A stretch of DNA of 64,000 nucleotides from Desulfobacterales bacterium (lineage in GTDB: Bacteria > Desulfobacterota > Desulfobacteria > Desulfobacterales > Desulfosalsimonadaceae), in contig JAXHNP010000006.1 in the NCBI GenBank assembly GCA_034520365.1, positions 923,001 to 987,000 of the forward strand, written 5' to 3'. Positions 33,814 to 42,544 of this stretch are shown piece after piece (positions within the stretch are counted from its first letter, which is position 1; each line of letters starts with the position of its first letter). Below the pieces are notes generated by a model, which saw nothing but the letters and a program-made list of their open reading frames with translations, ran no database searches and was not told where the DNA came from. Position numbers and translations under genes: made by a program.

Positions 33814-36048
33814 ATGGAAAGCCGTACCGTCTATCGGGTGTGTCCGCTGTGCGAGGCAGGCTGCGGACTTGAGATAACCCTCTCAGCAGAAGGCATAGAA
33901 AAGATTCGCGGCAGCAAACATCATCCCTTAAGCCAGGGCTACTGCTGCCCCAAGGGGCGGGCGCTGAAAGATCTGCACAACGACCCGGATCGGCTGAGGC
34001 ATCCCGTAATCAAGGAAAACGGTACGTTCCGCAAAGGCACCTGGGAAGAGGCCCTCGATCTGGTGGATTCCAAATTGTCCAAAATTTGGTCGGCACACGG
34101 CAATAATGCTGTGGCGCTTTATTTGGGAAACCCCAATACCCACACCATGGCCGGCGGCCTGTTTATCCGGCCGCTCATTAAAAGTCTTAAAACCCAGAAT
34201 ATATATACCGCCAGCACAGTGGATCAGATGCCCAAGATGGCGGCCTGCGGTTTTCTTTACGGCCATCCCGCGCGGATTCCGGTTCCGGATATCGATCATA
34301 CGGATCTTTTTGTGGTTTTCGGGGCAAACCCGATGGTGTCAAACGGCAGCCTCATGACCGCCCCGGATATGCCGGGCCGGATCAAGGCCCTGCAGCGCCG
34401 GGGCGGCCGAATGATCGTCATCGACCCGGTTAAAACCCGTACCGCACGGGCGGCGGATCAGCATCTGTTTATCCGGCCCGGAACCGATGTATTTCTGCTG
34501 GGGGCCATCGTCAATCAGCTGTTTGTTGACGAACTTGCGGCCCCTGGCAGTTTAGCGGGTTTTGTTGATGATACCGCTTTATTAAAAGCGGCGGTATCCC
34601 CGTTCACGCCGGAAGTCGTCGCCCCGGTCTGCGGTATATCCCCTGAAATGATCCAAGGTTTGGCAAAAGCAATCGGCACAGCCGACAGATGCGCTGTCTA
34701 CGGCAGAATGGGGACCAGCACGGTGGCCTATGGCGCCGCGGCATCCTGGTTGATTGAGGTGATCAATATCCTGACCGGCAATCTCGACCGCCGGGGCGGC
34801 ACCGGATTTCCACGGCCCGCCCATGTGCCGGATGGGAGTTTTCCAAAGAAAGATTTCACCATCGGCCGCTTTCGCTCAAGGGTTTCAAAAGCCCCTGAAA
34901 TCATGGGCGAACTGCCCGTTTCGGTGATGGCCGAAGAAATCGAAACCCCGGGGGATGGCCGCATTCGGGCGTTAATTACCGTTGCGGGGAATCCGGTGCT
35001 GGGGATTCCGGAAAGCGAGCGGCTGGATAAGGCCCTTTCAAGCCTTGATTTCATGGTTTCCGTTGATTACTATATTAATGAAACCACGCGACAGGCGGAT
35101 GTCATCCTGCCGCCGGCCTCCATCCTCTGCCACGGACATTACGACTTTTTCTTCCATGGCTTATCCGTCAGGAATTTTGCCTGCTATTCACCGCCGGTTT
35201 TTGAAAAGAACCCGGATGAAAAGGAAAAATGGGAAATCCTGGCCCACCTCGCCCTGATGGCGGCAGGCGAGGGCAGCCAAAAGGCGCCGGCGGCGCTTGC
35301 GGAAAAAATGGCGGCGGATTTGGCCCAGCGGGTGGTGACGGCCATGGGCGGCGAAGAAAAGTCGGGCGTTTCTGCGGATATGCTGACGGGTATGCTAGGC
35401 GGCGGCAGCGGGCCGGAGCGGATACTGGATTTTTTGCTGCGGACCGGCCCCTATGGGGATGCCTTCGGCATGAACCCGGAGGGGCTTAATTTTGAAAAGC
35501 TGAAAAACAGCGTGCACGGCATTGATCTGGGCCCGCTTGCATCCTGGCTGGATAAGGCAATCGTCAACCCGGACGGAAAAATCCATCTTTTTCCCGAGGT
35601 GTTTCAAAAGGAATTGGCCGCATTGGCCGAAGCAATACCCGTCGGCGGTAAGGGCGATGACCGGCTGTTGCTTGTCGGCCGCCGGCACCTGCGAACCAAT
35701 AATTCATGGATGCACAACATTTCCATCCTGGTGAAAAACAATCCCTGCACCCTTTATATCCATCCGGCGGATGCGGCTTCTTTGGGAATTCAAGACGGTG
35801 CCGTCGTTCGCATATCGTCTGAGGCCGGCACCATCGAGGCACCGGCTGAGATGACGGAATCCATTATGCCCGGCGTGGTGAGTCTGCCGCACGGCTGGGG
35901 CCATGACATGAAAGGGGTAAAGATGCACGTGGCCCAGGCAAACCCGGGGGTTAATACCAACCGTATCACGCCGGCGGTGTTTGACAAGATCTCCGGTACG
36001 GCGGTGCTAAACGGTATTCCGGTAACCGTGTCCCCTGCTCAAACTTAA
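33814..36048 (+). CDS. molybdopterin-dependent oxidoreductase (DMSO-reductase superfamily)
   Basis: A 744-residue catalytic protein without a Tat signal, so cytoplasmic. The N-terminal 4Fe-4S site is CPLCEAGCGL..YCCPKGRAL (residues 10-49). It is followed by cofactor-binding segments YLGNPNTHT, VFGANPMVSNG, VIDPVKTRTARAADQHLFIRPGTD, and the C-terminal domain with NNSWMHNISILVKN, LSLPHGWGHD and NPGVNTNRIT. It resembles the group of stand-alone Mo/W oxidoreductases often annotated as formate-dehydrogenase-like or polysulfide/thiosulfate-reductase-like. No electron-transfer or membrane subunits are adjacent, so the substrate is open. Strong AAAAAGGAG before the ATG. The HD-GYP gene follows closely. 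Confidence 0.88.
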   Translation: MESRTVYRVCPLCEAGCGLEITLSAEGIEKIRGSKHHPLSQGYCCPKGRALKDLHNDPDRLRHPVIKENGTFRKGTWEEALDLVDSKLSKIWSAHGNNAVALYLGNPNTHTMAGGLFIRPLIKSLKTQNIYTASTVDQMPKMAACGFLYGHPARIPVPDIDHTDLFVVFGANPMVSNGSLMTAPDMPGRIKALQRRGGRMIVIDPVKTRTARAADQHLFIRPGTDVFLLGAIVNQLFVDELAAPGSLAGFVDDTALLKAAVSPFTPEVVAPVCGISPEMIQGLAKAIGTADRCAVYGRMGTSTVAYGAAASWLIEVINILTGNLDRRGGTGFPRPAHVPDGSFPKKDFTIGRFRSRVSKAPEIMGELPVSVMAEEIETPGDGRIRALITVAGNPVLGIPESERLDKALSSLDFMVSVDYYINETTRQADVILPPASILCHGHYDFFFHGLSVRNFACYSPPVFEKNPDEKEKWEILAHLALMAAGEGSQKAPAALAEKMAADLAQRVVTAMGGEEKSGVSADMLTGMLGGGSGPERILDFLLRTGPYGDAFGMNPEGLNFEKLKNSVHGIDLGPLASWLDKAIVNPDGKIHLFPEVFQKELAALAEAIPVGGKGDDRLLLVGRRHLRTNNSWMHNISILVKNNPCTLYIHPADAASLGIQDGAVVRISSEAGTIEAPAEMTESIMPGVVSLPHGWGHDMKGVKMHVAQANPGVNTNRITPAVFDKISGTAVLNGIPVTVSPAQT

Positions 36049-36131
36049 AAAATCCCGCAAACTTGACAGACTCTATCCAACCTGAGATATTGCAGCCATT
36101 AACCACCCATTTTCACCCCGGGAGGCAGCAG

Positions 36132-37040
36132 ATGGAGCCAATCAAATCGCCTTTTCCGATAACCACGCTGGATGGCCGCGTGCTTTTTTCCGCCGGCGAA
36201 TTCATCAGCCGGGAGCGCATTGAGGCATTAATTGCTGGCAGCCCGCCCTTTTCGTCCAAAGCATGGCCCATTCTGGATTACGGCTCAATTAAACAGGATC
36301 TCCTGTTTTTTATCAGCAGTCCGCCGTATAACTTGATATTTGAGGGCTCAGAGAGCGTAACCGAACTCCTGGAGATCATGAAAAATATCACGCTGGCGGA
36401 GCCGGTGCTCGAGATGCTCGATTATTTTGAGGCCAATGATTTTTTTACCTATCGGCACATGCTGATGGTATTTGCCCTGACCGTTATCATTGCCCGCGAC
36501 CTGGTGCCTGACTATCGATTCAAGGTGTCTGAATCCGCTTACGGGCCGACCCACGATTTCGGCAAAATCTGTGTGCCGCTTGAGATCCTCCGGAAGAAAG
36601 ACCCCCTCACCCGGCATGAGCTCAAGTACCTTCGGCATCATGCACTGGCGGGCTATGTACTGCTCAGTTATTATTTGAAAGATCCGGACAGCATCGCCGC
36701 CCGGGTGGCTCGGGATCATCATGAAAGGGGCAATGCTTCCGGCTATCCCCGGGCTGTTTCATTGGACGATAGAATCGTTGAGATCGTGGCAGTCTGCGAC
36801 ATCTATGATGCGCTGATTTCCAGGCGTCCGTACCGGTCGGTATCCTTTGACAACCGGACGGCTCTGGAAATGCTGACGGAAAAGGCCGAAAAAGGGGAAA
36901 TCGACCTGAATGTGGTCAAAGCCCTGATTGCCCGCAATCGGCGCTTGAAGCCGGACCCCGGCCATACGGTGGTCTCCACGGAAAAGCGCGGCAAGCCGCC
37001 CCAGGCCAACTGCTACGGCATCATTGCGGAGGATAACTGA
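36132..37040 (+). CDS. HD-GYP domain protein, probable c-di-GMP phosphodiesterase
   Basis: The ATG at 36132 has GGGAGG upstream; the frame is open to a TTG at 36063. The 302-residue protein has an N-terminal region (about 1-105) of unassigned type and an HD-GYP domain: the HD pair in THDFGKICVP (about 160), RHHALAGYVLL (about 192), DHHERGNASGYPR (about 217-229) carrying GYP, and VCDIYDALISRRPYR (about 240). HHERxNxSGYP differs slightly from the usual HHExxDGxGYP. HD-GYP proteins hydrolyse c-di-GMP, which connects it to the GEMM riboswitch at 1710. It lies about 80 bases after the molybdopterin enzyme. Confidence 0.85.
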   Translation: MEPIKSPFPITTLDGRVLFSAGEFISRERIEALIAGSPPFSSKAWPILDYGSIKQDLLFFISSPPYNLIFEGSESVTELLEIMKNITLAEPVLEMLDYFEANDFFTYRHMLMVFALTVIIARDLVPDYRFKVSESAYGPTHDFGKICVPLEILRKKDPLTRHELKYLRHHALAGYVLLSYYLKDPDSIAARVARDHHERGNASGYPRAVSLDDRIVEIVAVCDIYDALISRRPYRSVSFDNRTALEMLTEKAEKGEIDLNVVKALIARNRRLKPDPGHTVVSTEKRGKPPQANCYGIIAEDN

Positions 37041-37056
37041 CCAAAGTCTATTTACC

Positions 37057-38277
37057 TCAGACAGTCAGATCCGTATCAATCCGGATTTCGCTGTGCAGGG
37101 TCCGGTGTACCGGACAGCGGTCCGCAATCTGGAGCAGCCGCTTTCGCTGTTCGCCATCCAGCGGACCTTCGAGCTTAATTTCGCGTTTTATCTCATCCAG
37201 ATAACCGGACTTTGTCTCACATTCCCGGCAGGTATCCGCGTGTATTTTTTGATGGCGAAGGGCTACTTCAATGCCTTCCAGAGGCCATTGTTTCCGGTCC
37301 GCATACATTCGAAGGGTAATGGACGTGCAGGCGCCAAGGCCTGCCAGAAGAAAATCATAGGGCGTGGGGCCCAGGTTGGTGCCGCCGGCGGCCACCGGTT
37401 CATCCGCGGTCAGGCTGTGCTCGCCGGCCGCGATATCGGTCATGTAGCCGGACGGGCCGGTGCGGGCAATGACCTGATTGTCCGCACCGGCTGTTCGAAC
37501 CTTGTCGCCGGTGAGGGCTGTGATATATTTGCGGGCCCAGGCCGCGATGATGGTGCCGGCATATTCTGAATCCGCGGAACGACTCAAAAGATGGTCGGAC
37601 TGATCCAGGGAGATAAAGCTTTTGGGATGTTTGGCCGCCTTAAAGATTGCTGCCGCATTTTCGATCCCCACGGTTTGATCAATCGGCGAGTGGAGGATCA
37701 TGAGCGCCCGTTTTAGCCTGGCGATGACATCCGCCATTTTATGGGATTCAAGATCATCGATAAACTGTTTTTTGATTTTAAACGGCCGGCCGGCCAGCCG
37801 GACTTCGGCTTCCCCGCGGGCTTTAATGGTATCATAGGCATCGGCCATATGATTTAATACATGGTCAGCGTTTGCCGGCGCGCCGATAATTGCCACGGCT
37901 TTGGCGGATTCCATGCGGGCGGCGGCCTGAAGAACGGCGGCCCCGCCCAGGGAGTGGCCGATCAGGATTTCGGGCGCCTGGTACTCGGCTGCCAGAAAAT
38001 CGGCGGCATCAACAAGGTCGCTCACATTGGTGGTGAAGTTGGTGTCTGCAAAATCGCCTTCGCTTTCCCCCAGACCGGTGAAATCAAATCGCATCACGGC
38101 AATACCCGCGCGGTTTAAGGCCCGGCTGATATTGCCCACAGCCTTTAAATTTTTTGTACACGTAAAACAATGGGCAAAAATCGCATAAGCCAAAGGCCTG
38201 CCATCAACCGGCAGATCAAGCCGGGCTGAAAGTTTTTGGTCAAAGCGATTGGTGAATGTAAGTCTTTTAAAATTCAT
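37057..38277 (-). CDS. alpha/beta-hydrolase fused to OsmC-type peroxiredoxin domain
   Basis: A 406-residue protein from MNFKRLTF (38277), with TTGGGGGAG upstream; the frame extends 20 codons further. The N-terminal half is a serine hydrolase (ILIGHSLGGAAVL, nucleophile near residue 107). The C-terminal half is OsmC-like, with the two reactive cysteines in LAGLGACTSITLRMYADR and in ADRCPVHRTL. This fusion is a recognised family. OsmC domains reduce organic hydroperoxides; the hydrolase may release substrates from esters. It is convergent with the HD-GYP gene (16 bases between the ends). Confidence 0.92.
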   Translation of the reverse strand: MNFKRLTFTNRFDQKLSARLDLPVDGRPLAYAIFAHCFTCTKNLKAVGNISRALNRAGIAVMRFDFTGLGESEGDFADTNFTTNVSDLVDAADFLAAEYQAPEILIGHSLGGAAVLQAAARMESAKAVAIIGAPANADHVLNHMADAYDTIKARGEAEVRLAGRPFKIKKQFIDDLESHKMADVIARLKRALMILHSPIDQTVGIENAAAIFKAAKHPKSFISLDQSDHLLSRSADSEYAGTIIAAWARKYITALTGDKVRTAGADNQVIARTGPSGYMTDIAAGEHSLTADEPVAAGGTNLGPTPYDFLLAGLGACTSITLRMYADRKQWPLEGIEVALRHQKIHADTCRECETKSGYLDEIKREIKLEGPLDGEQRKRLLQIADRCPVHRTLHSEIRIDTDLTV

Positions 38278-38443
38278 AACTCCCCCAAGAAGAACATAAA
38301 AATTTGAAACCATCAGTTTAGGTAATAGTATCGTCAATTTTCATGTTTGCAAGTTTTCCTGCCAAGTGATAATGCTCTCCCAGTTGTTTTGGAATAAAGA
38401 CCCGTTGCCAGCCAACCGAGTTATTTTTATTAAGGAGCGATGA

Positions 38444-38800
38444 ATGAGATTTTTGCTGCTGCTTTCCATCTTGTCCGCAAAGTTTGAAAAGGCCGTGAAC
38501 CAGAATCCGAATTTCCAGAAATTTCTCATGGGCCATGAGTGTTCCGTGGTGATTAAAACCCGGGACAATGCCAAGGGCCGGCGGTTTATCTTTAAGGACG
38601 GGCGGTTTTTTTGCGACAAGAATCTTAATGCCTATGACGCGGCGATGATCTGGGCGGATGCCGGGACCGCGTTTAAGGCCATGAAGCAGGGGGATGAAGG
38701 CATTACCGAGGCCCTTCAGAATCACCGGGTGGCCATTGACGGAAAAGTCCATTCTTTTACCTGGTTCGGGGCGGCCATCAAGTTTGTGACGGCGGCATAA
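38444..38800 (+). CDS. SCP2-like (sterol carrier) domain protein
   Basis: A 118-residue protein with an SCP2-like pattern: a helix FEKAVNQNPNFQKFLMG, strands HECSVVIKTRDNAKGRRFIFKDGRFF, and a helical AAMIWADAGTAFKAMKQGDEGITEALQNHRVAIDGKVHSFTWFG, the region that in SCP2 forms the lipid tunnel. SCP2 proteins bind acyl-CoA or other hydrophobic ligands. It lies 55 bases ahead of the alcohol dehydrogenase/aldehyde oxidoreductase pair on the same strand and may serve those enzymes. Confidence 0.8.
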   Translation: MRFLLLLSILSAKFEKAVNQNPNFQKFLMGHECSVVIKTRDNAKGRRFIFKDGRFFCDKNLNAYDAAMIWADAGTAFKAMKQGDEGITEALQNHRVAIDGKVHSFTWFGAAIKFVTAA

Positions 38801-38855
38801 TCTTTTCATTGCCCTGCGTGCTGCATTGATTCACCCCTAACCCCAAGGAGAGCCT

Positions 38856-40151
38856 ATGACCTACTGGACCCATGAATATCTGCTGCGGACCTGGGGCGGT
38901 CCCATGATTCAGGCGGAGTTTTTAAGGGATCTGTCCAAGCCCTTTTTTGTTCCCCGGACATTTTCCGGCTTTAATCTATTTCTTGAGGTTCCCCAGCTTT
39001 TGCCGGATGCGGTTGATCTGGTGGCGCGGGAGAGCAAGACAAAAAAGGCGTTTATTGTCACAGATGACTATGCCGTGCGCTTTGCCCCCAAAATTCAGAG
39101 CCCTTATGAAAAACGGCACGGGTTTCGTTTTGCCGTGTGGGATAAGGCCAAGCCGGACGCTCCCATTGATACGGTGGTGGACTGTGCAGAGAAACTCCGG
39201 GAATTCGGGCCGGATCTGATATTTGCCCTGGGCGGCGGCTCGGCTATGGATACGGCCAAGGCGGCGTGGCTGCTCTATGAGCATCCGGATGTAAACTTTG
39301 AAACGCTAAGCCCCCTGGTGCCGCTGAATCTGCGCAACAAGGCCAGGATGGTGGCGATTCCAACCACCAGCGGCACCGGCTCAGAAGTTTCCGGCATTTC
39401 GGTGATATCCTATCCGGACGGGGTAAAACTGCCCATGGGCGGGGCGCTGCCGGAGTTCGTTCCGGATTTCGCCCTGCTTGATCCCACGCTCACGGCGGGC
39501 ATGCCCACCGAATTGACTGCCGGTACAGGCGGCGATGCCTTAGCCCACGCCGTGGACGGGTTTATGGCCCCGAAATCCGATGAGCTGAATCAGGCCATTG
39601 CCCTTAAAGCGATTGAAATGATTTTTGAGTGGCTGCCCAGGGCTTATGAGGACGGGGATGATATGATGGCCCGGATGAAAATGCAGCAGGCGGCCATGAT
39701 GGCGGGTATTCCCCTGGCAAATGGGGGGTCCGGCATCTCCCATGCCCTGGGCCATACCATCGGCGGCCTGTTCCACATCCACCACGGCATGATGGTTCTT
39801 TTGTTTCTTGCCTATGAGCTTCAGATCTACTCAAAAACCACGGACCGGTATTTAAAGCTCTGCGATATGCTGGGGGTAAGGGACCGGGAATCGGATGCGA
39901 ACAGTCTGGCCGCCCTGCTGGAAAAACTCCGGGAGCTCATGAAAACCGTCAACCTGCCGGTATCCCTTGAAGATGCGGGTGTATCAAAAGCGGATCTGGA
40001 CAAAAACATGGACTATATCCTGGCGCAGACGCCGACAGATCCGGCGTTTTATTTCGGCTGGTTTGATTTGACCCGGGAGCAGCTTCATGATGTGTTTATC
40101 AATGCCCATACCGGCAGCCTGCTGGATATGGATTCCGCCATCTGGAGGTAA
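38856..40151 (+). CDS. iron-containing alcohol dehydrogenase
   Basis: A 431-residue group III (iron-type) NAD(P)-dependent alcohol dehydrogenase. It has the GGGSAMDTAKAA nucleotide motif (about 128), PTTSGTGSEVSG (about 168), and the metal site GGDALAHAVDGF (about 227) with GISHALGHTIGGLFHIHHG (about 290-308). CCCCAAGGAGAG precedes the ATG. The next gene starts 3 bases after the stop, so the two are translated together: alcohol to aldehyde here, aldehyde to acid by the next enzyme. Confidence 0.95.
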   Translation: MTYWTHEYLLRTWGGPMIQAEFLRDLSKPFFVPRTFSGFNLFLEVPQLLPDAVDLVARESKTKKAFIVTDDYAVRFAPKIQSPYEKRHGFRFAVWDKAKPDAPIDTVVDCAEKLREFGPDLIFALGGGSAMDTAKAAWLLYEHPDVNFETLSPLVPLNLRNKARMVAIPTTSGTGSEVSGISVISYPDGVKLPMGGALPEFVPDFALLDPTLTAGMPTELTAGTGGDALAHAVDGFMAPKSDELNQAIALKAIEMIFEWLPRAYEDGDDMMARMKMQQAAMMAGIPLANGGSGISHALGHTIGGLFHIHHGMMVLLFLAYELQIYSKTTDRYLKLCDMLGVRDRESDANSLAALLEKLRELMKTVNLPVSLEDAGVSKADLDKNMDYILAQTPTDPAFYFGWFDLTREQLHDVFINAHTGSLLDMDSAIWR

Positions 40152-40154
40152 GCG

Positions 40155-41993
40155 ATGAAAGGCTATTTCGGTAAATTTCTCAAAGTGGATCTGACAAGCG
40201 GAAAGATTGAAGATCTCCCGGTGAATCGGGCGGACCGGGCCGCCTATATCGGCGGGGCCGCCCTGGGGGCGAAATTTGTCTACGAGTATACAAAGCCGGG
40301 CATGTCCCCGCTTTCCCCGGAGAACCCGATCATATTTGCCACCGGCCCGTTTACCGGCTCTAACGTCCCCATGGTCAGCCGTTCAGTGGTCTGCGGTATC
40401 TCGCCGGGCACCGGTTTATGGGGGGAGGCCTCCACCGGCGGCAAGTTTCCGCAGCGGCTTAAGGGCACCGGCTACGACGGCATCCTGATCAGTGGAAAAG
40501 CGGAAAATCCGGTCTATATAAACGTGACAGAAGACGGCGCCCAAATCCGGGATGCCAGCCATCTCTGGGGCCGGGGTGACATTTATGAGACCCAGGCGGC
40601 CATTCAGGCGGAAACCGGAGAACGCACCTCAATCGCCTGTATCGGCAGGGCCGGAGAGTCGCTGATCAATTATGCCAATATTATGAACGACGAGGGGCGC
40701 GCCGCCGGCCGCTGCGGCATGGGGGCCCTGATGGGGTCCAAAAATCTGAAAGCCCTGTGCGTCTCCGGCCGTAAAAAAGCCAACCTGGCCAATCCGCAGC
40801 GGTTGAAAGGCCATATCAGTGAAGCCCGGGATTGTATCAGAAATCACGCCAATACCCATGCCTACAAGATGTACGGGACCAACCTGTACATGGATCTGGG
40901 CATTCGCTTAGGGGATGTGCCGACCAAGTACTACACCAAAAGTATTTTCCCGGCACAGCAACTAAACGGCCCCGCTTTCCGGAATAGATACCGGATGGGC
41001 AATTATGCCTGCGCCGGATGCCCCATCGGGTGCGGCCGGATCATCAAGGATTTCAGCGATGATATCAAAACCGTGGACGGACCGGAATATGAAACCGTTG
41101 CCGCATTCGGGCCGCTATGCTTAAATGATGATATGGATGCCGTGGTACGGGCCAACCACCTGTGCAACCGGCACGGCATTGACACCATTTCCGCAGGCAC
41201 CAGTATTGCCTTTGCCATGCATCTGTATGAAAAGGGCGTGCTGAGCCCCGAATCCGCAGGCATGGAAATTCCATGGGGCGATGGTGACGTGCTCTTAAAG
41301 CTGCTTCAAATGATCATCGACCAGGAGGGCATCGGCCGGATTCTGTCAATGGGGGTTAAGCAAATGGCCGAGGCGCTGGGGGCAGATCCGGAGGAGGCCG
41401 CCCATGTCAAAGGCCTTGAGATTCCCATGCACGATCCCCGGGCCTATCAGGGCGCGGCGCTTTGTTATGCGGTGGGGCCGCGCGGGGCCTGCCATTTGAA
41501 AGGAAGCTTTTACAGCCTTGATGTGCCGGGCAATGAGATCGGTCTGGATTTGGGCATTACTTTTACGGACAAAAACGATCCCGCCCAGAAGGGGGCGTTT
41601 TCGGCCAAGATCCTTCATTTCTGTGAGATGTATAACAATCTGACGCTGTGCCAGTTCTCGCCCATACCCGCATCCATGATAGCGCAGCTGCTCTCCGATA
41701 TTACCGGCACTGAATTTTCGGCCATGGATCTTTTGGTTCTGGGGGAGCGCTCCTTAAACCTCAAGCGGGCGATCAATAACCGGTTTGGGGTCACCCGGGC
41801 AGATGACCGGGTGCCGGCAATTGCCGGAAAAGCCCTGTCCGAGGGGGCCACCGCCGGCATTGAGCCGGATATGGATCTGATGCTCAAGGATTTCTACAGG
41901 GTCAGCAACTGGGACTGGGATACCGGGAAACCCGCCAGGCAAAAGCTTGTTGAGCTTGGATTGACCGGGGCCGCCAAAGACCTTTGGGAGTAA
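40155..41993 (+). CDS. aor: aldehyde:ferredoxin oxidoreductase (tungsten enzyme)
   Basis: A 612-residue AOR-family enzyme that oxidises aldehydes to acids with ferredoxin as acceptor, using a tungsten-bispterin cofactor. It has FATGPFTGSNVPMVSRSVVCG, WGEASTGGKFPQRLKGTGYDGILI, GRCGMGALMGSKNLKAL (pterin binding), and the 4Fe-4S site CAGCPIGCGR (about 290) with a later cysteine in LTLCQFSP (about 500). Length is typical. Translationally linked to the alcohol dehydrogenase. Reduced ferredoxin could feed other membrane complexes. Confidence 0.95.
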   Translation: MKGYFGKFLKVDLTSGKIEDLPVNRADRAAYIGGAALGAKFVYEYTKPGMSPLSPENPIIFATGPFTGSNVPMVSRSVVCGISPGTGLWGEASTGGKFPQRLKGTGYDGILISGKAENPVYINVTEDGAQIRDASHLWGRGDIYETQAAIQAETGERTSIACIGRAGESLINYANIMNDEGRAAGRCGMGALMGSKNLKALCVSGRKKANLANPQRLKGHISEARDCIRNHANTHAYKMYGTNLYMDLGIRLGDVPTKYYTKSIFPAQQLNGPAFRNRYRMGNYACAGCPIGCGRIIKDFSDDIKTVDGPEYETVAAFGPLCLNDDMDAVVRANHLCNRHGIDTISAGTSIAFAMHLYEKGVLSPESAGMEIPWGDGDVLLKLLQMIIDQEGIGRILSMGVKQMAEALGADPEEAAHVKGLEIPMHDPRAYQGAALCYAVGPRGACHLKGSFYSLDVPGNEIGLDLGITFTDKNDPAQKGAFSAKILHFCEMYNNLTLCQFSPIPASMIAQLLSDITGTEFSAMDLLVLGERSLNLKRAINNRFGVTRADDRVPAIAGKALSEGATAGIEPDMDLMLKDFYRVSNWDWDTGKPARQKLVELGLTGAAKDLWE

Positions 41994-41997
41994 ATCT

Positions 41998-42200
41998 GCC
42001 TGAGCCCCCCTTTGAAAAAGGGCCACCACCTAAGCCCCCATTGAAAAAGGGCCACCACCTGAGCCCCCCTTTGAAAAAGGGGGGATTGGGGGGATTTATA
42101 TTGGGCCATGATGAAAAATCCCCCTAAATCCCCCTTTGCAAAGGGGGACTTAAAGGAAATCGCCTTTTTTATGAGCCTTTGCCAAAGCTAAAGGCACTGA
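41998..42200. repeat. composite G/C-tract repeat, copy 3
   Basis: Begins right after the aor stop. It contains three tandem units of about 30 bases (GAGCCCCCCTTTGAAAAAGG, then GGCCACCACCT), then the same ATTGGGGGGATTTATATTGG and AATCCCCCTAAATCC pieces as the copy at 5018-5190. 42200-42336 carries GGTTTCAGG and CCTAATACCC short repeats. Confidence 0.75.
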
Positions 42201-42336
42201 GGGAAAAAAGGAATAATAGGTTTCAGGTTTCAGGTTTCAGGAAAAACGCTACACCTGTACTGACACCCGAACACTGAAACCTGAATCCTTTAATTTTTCA
42301 CCTAATACCCAAAACCCAATACCTAAAACCTGATAC

Positions 42337-42539
42337 CTACTTAATAAATGCCGTAAAGATTTCTGCCGTGGTTTCCGGTGCTTCAATCATCGGGCATGGC
42401 CGATGCCGCCCAGAATTTTTGTTTCCGAGGCGGGGATCAGGCGATCGAAAACAGATGCGTTTTTCCAGTGGATCACCCGGTCCTCCCGTCCCCACACGAT
42501 CTTTGTGGGCGCGGTGATCTGCTTGAGTTCGGTCTTAAA
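42337..42539 (-). pseudogene. 3' remnant of an alpha/beta-hydrolase gene, frameshifted
   Basis: Read on the minus strand this gives KTELKQITAPTKIVWGRED, then VIHWKNASVFDRLIPASE and KILGGIGH, a typical alpha/beta-hydrolase C-terminus with the acidic residue in GREDRVI and the catalytic His in GIGH. After GIGH a one-base loss shifts the frame; the continuation PMIEAPETTAEIFTAFIK is in another frame and ends with TAG at 42337. No start or nucleophile region exists upstream, where an unrelated + strand gene begins at 42545. So only about 65 codons of a decayed gene survive. Confidence 0.8.
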
Positions 42540-42544
42540 ACAAT

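Noticed and set aside
38318-38809. 163-residue minus-strand frame
   Set aside because: Fully covers the SCP2-like gene on the + strand, which has a coherent domain pattern.
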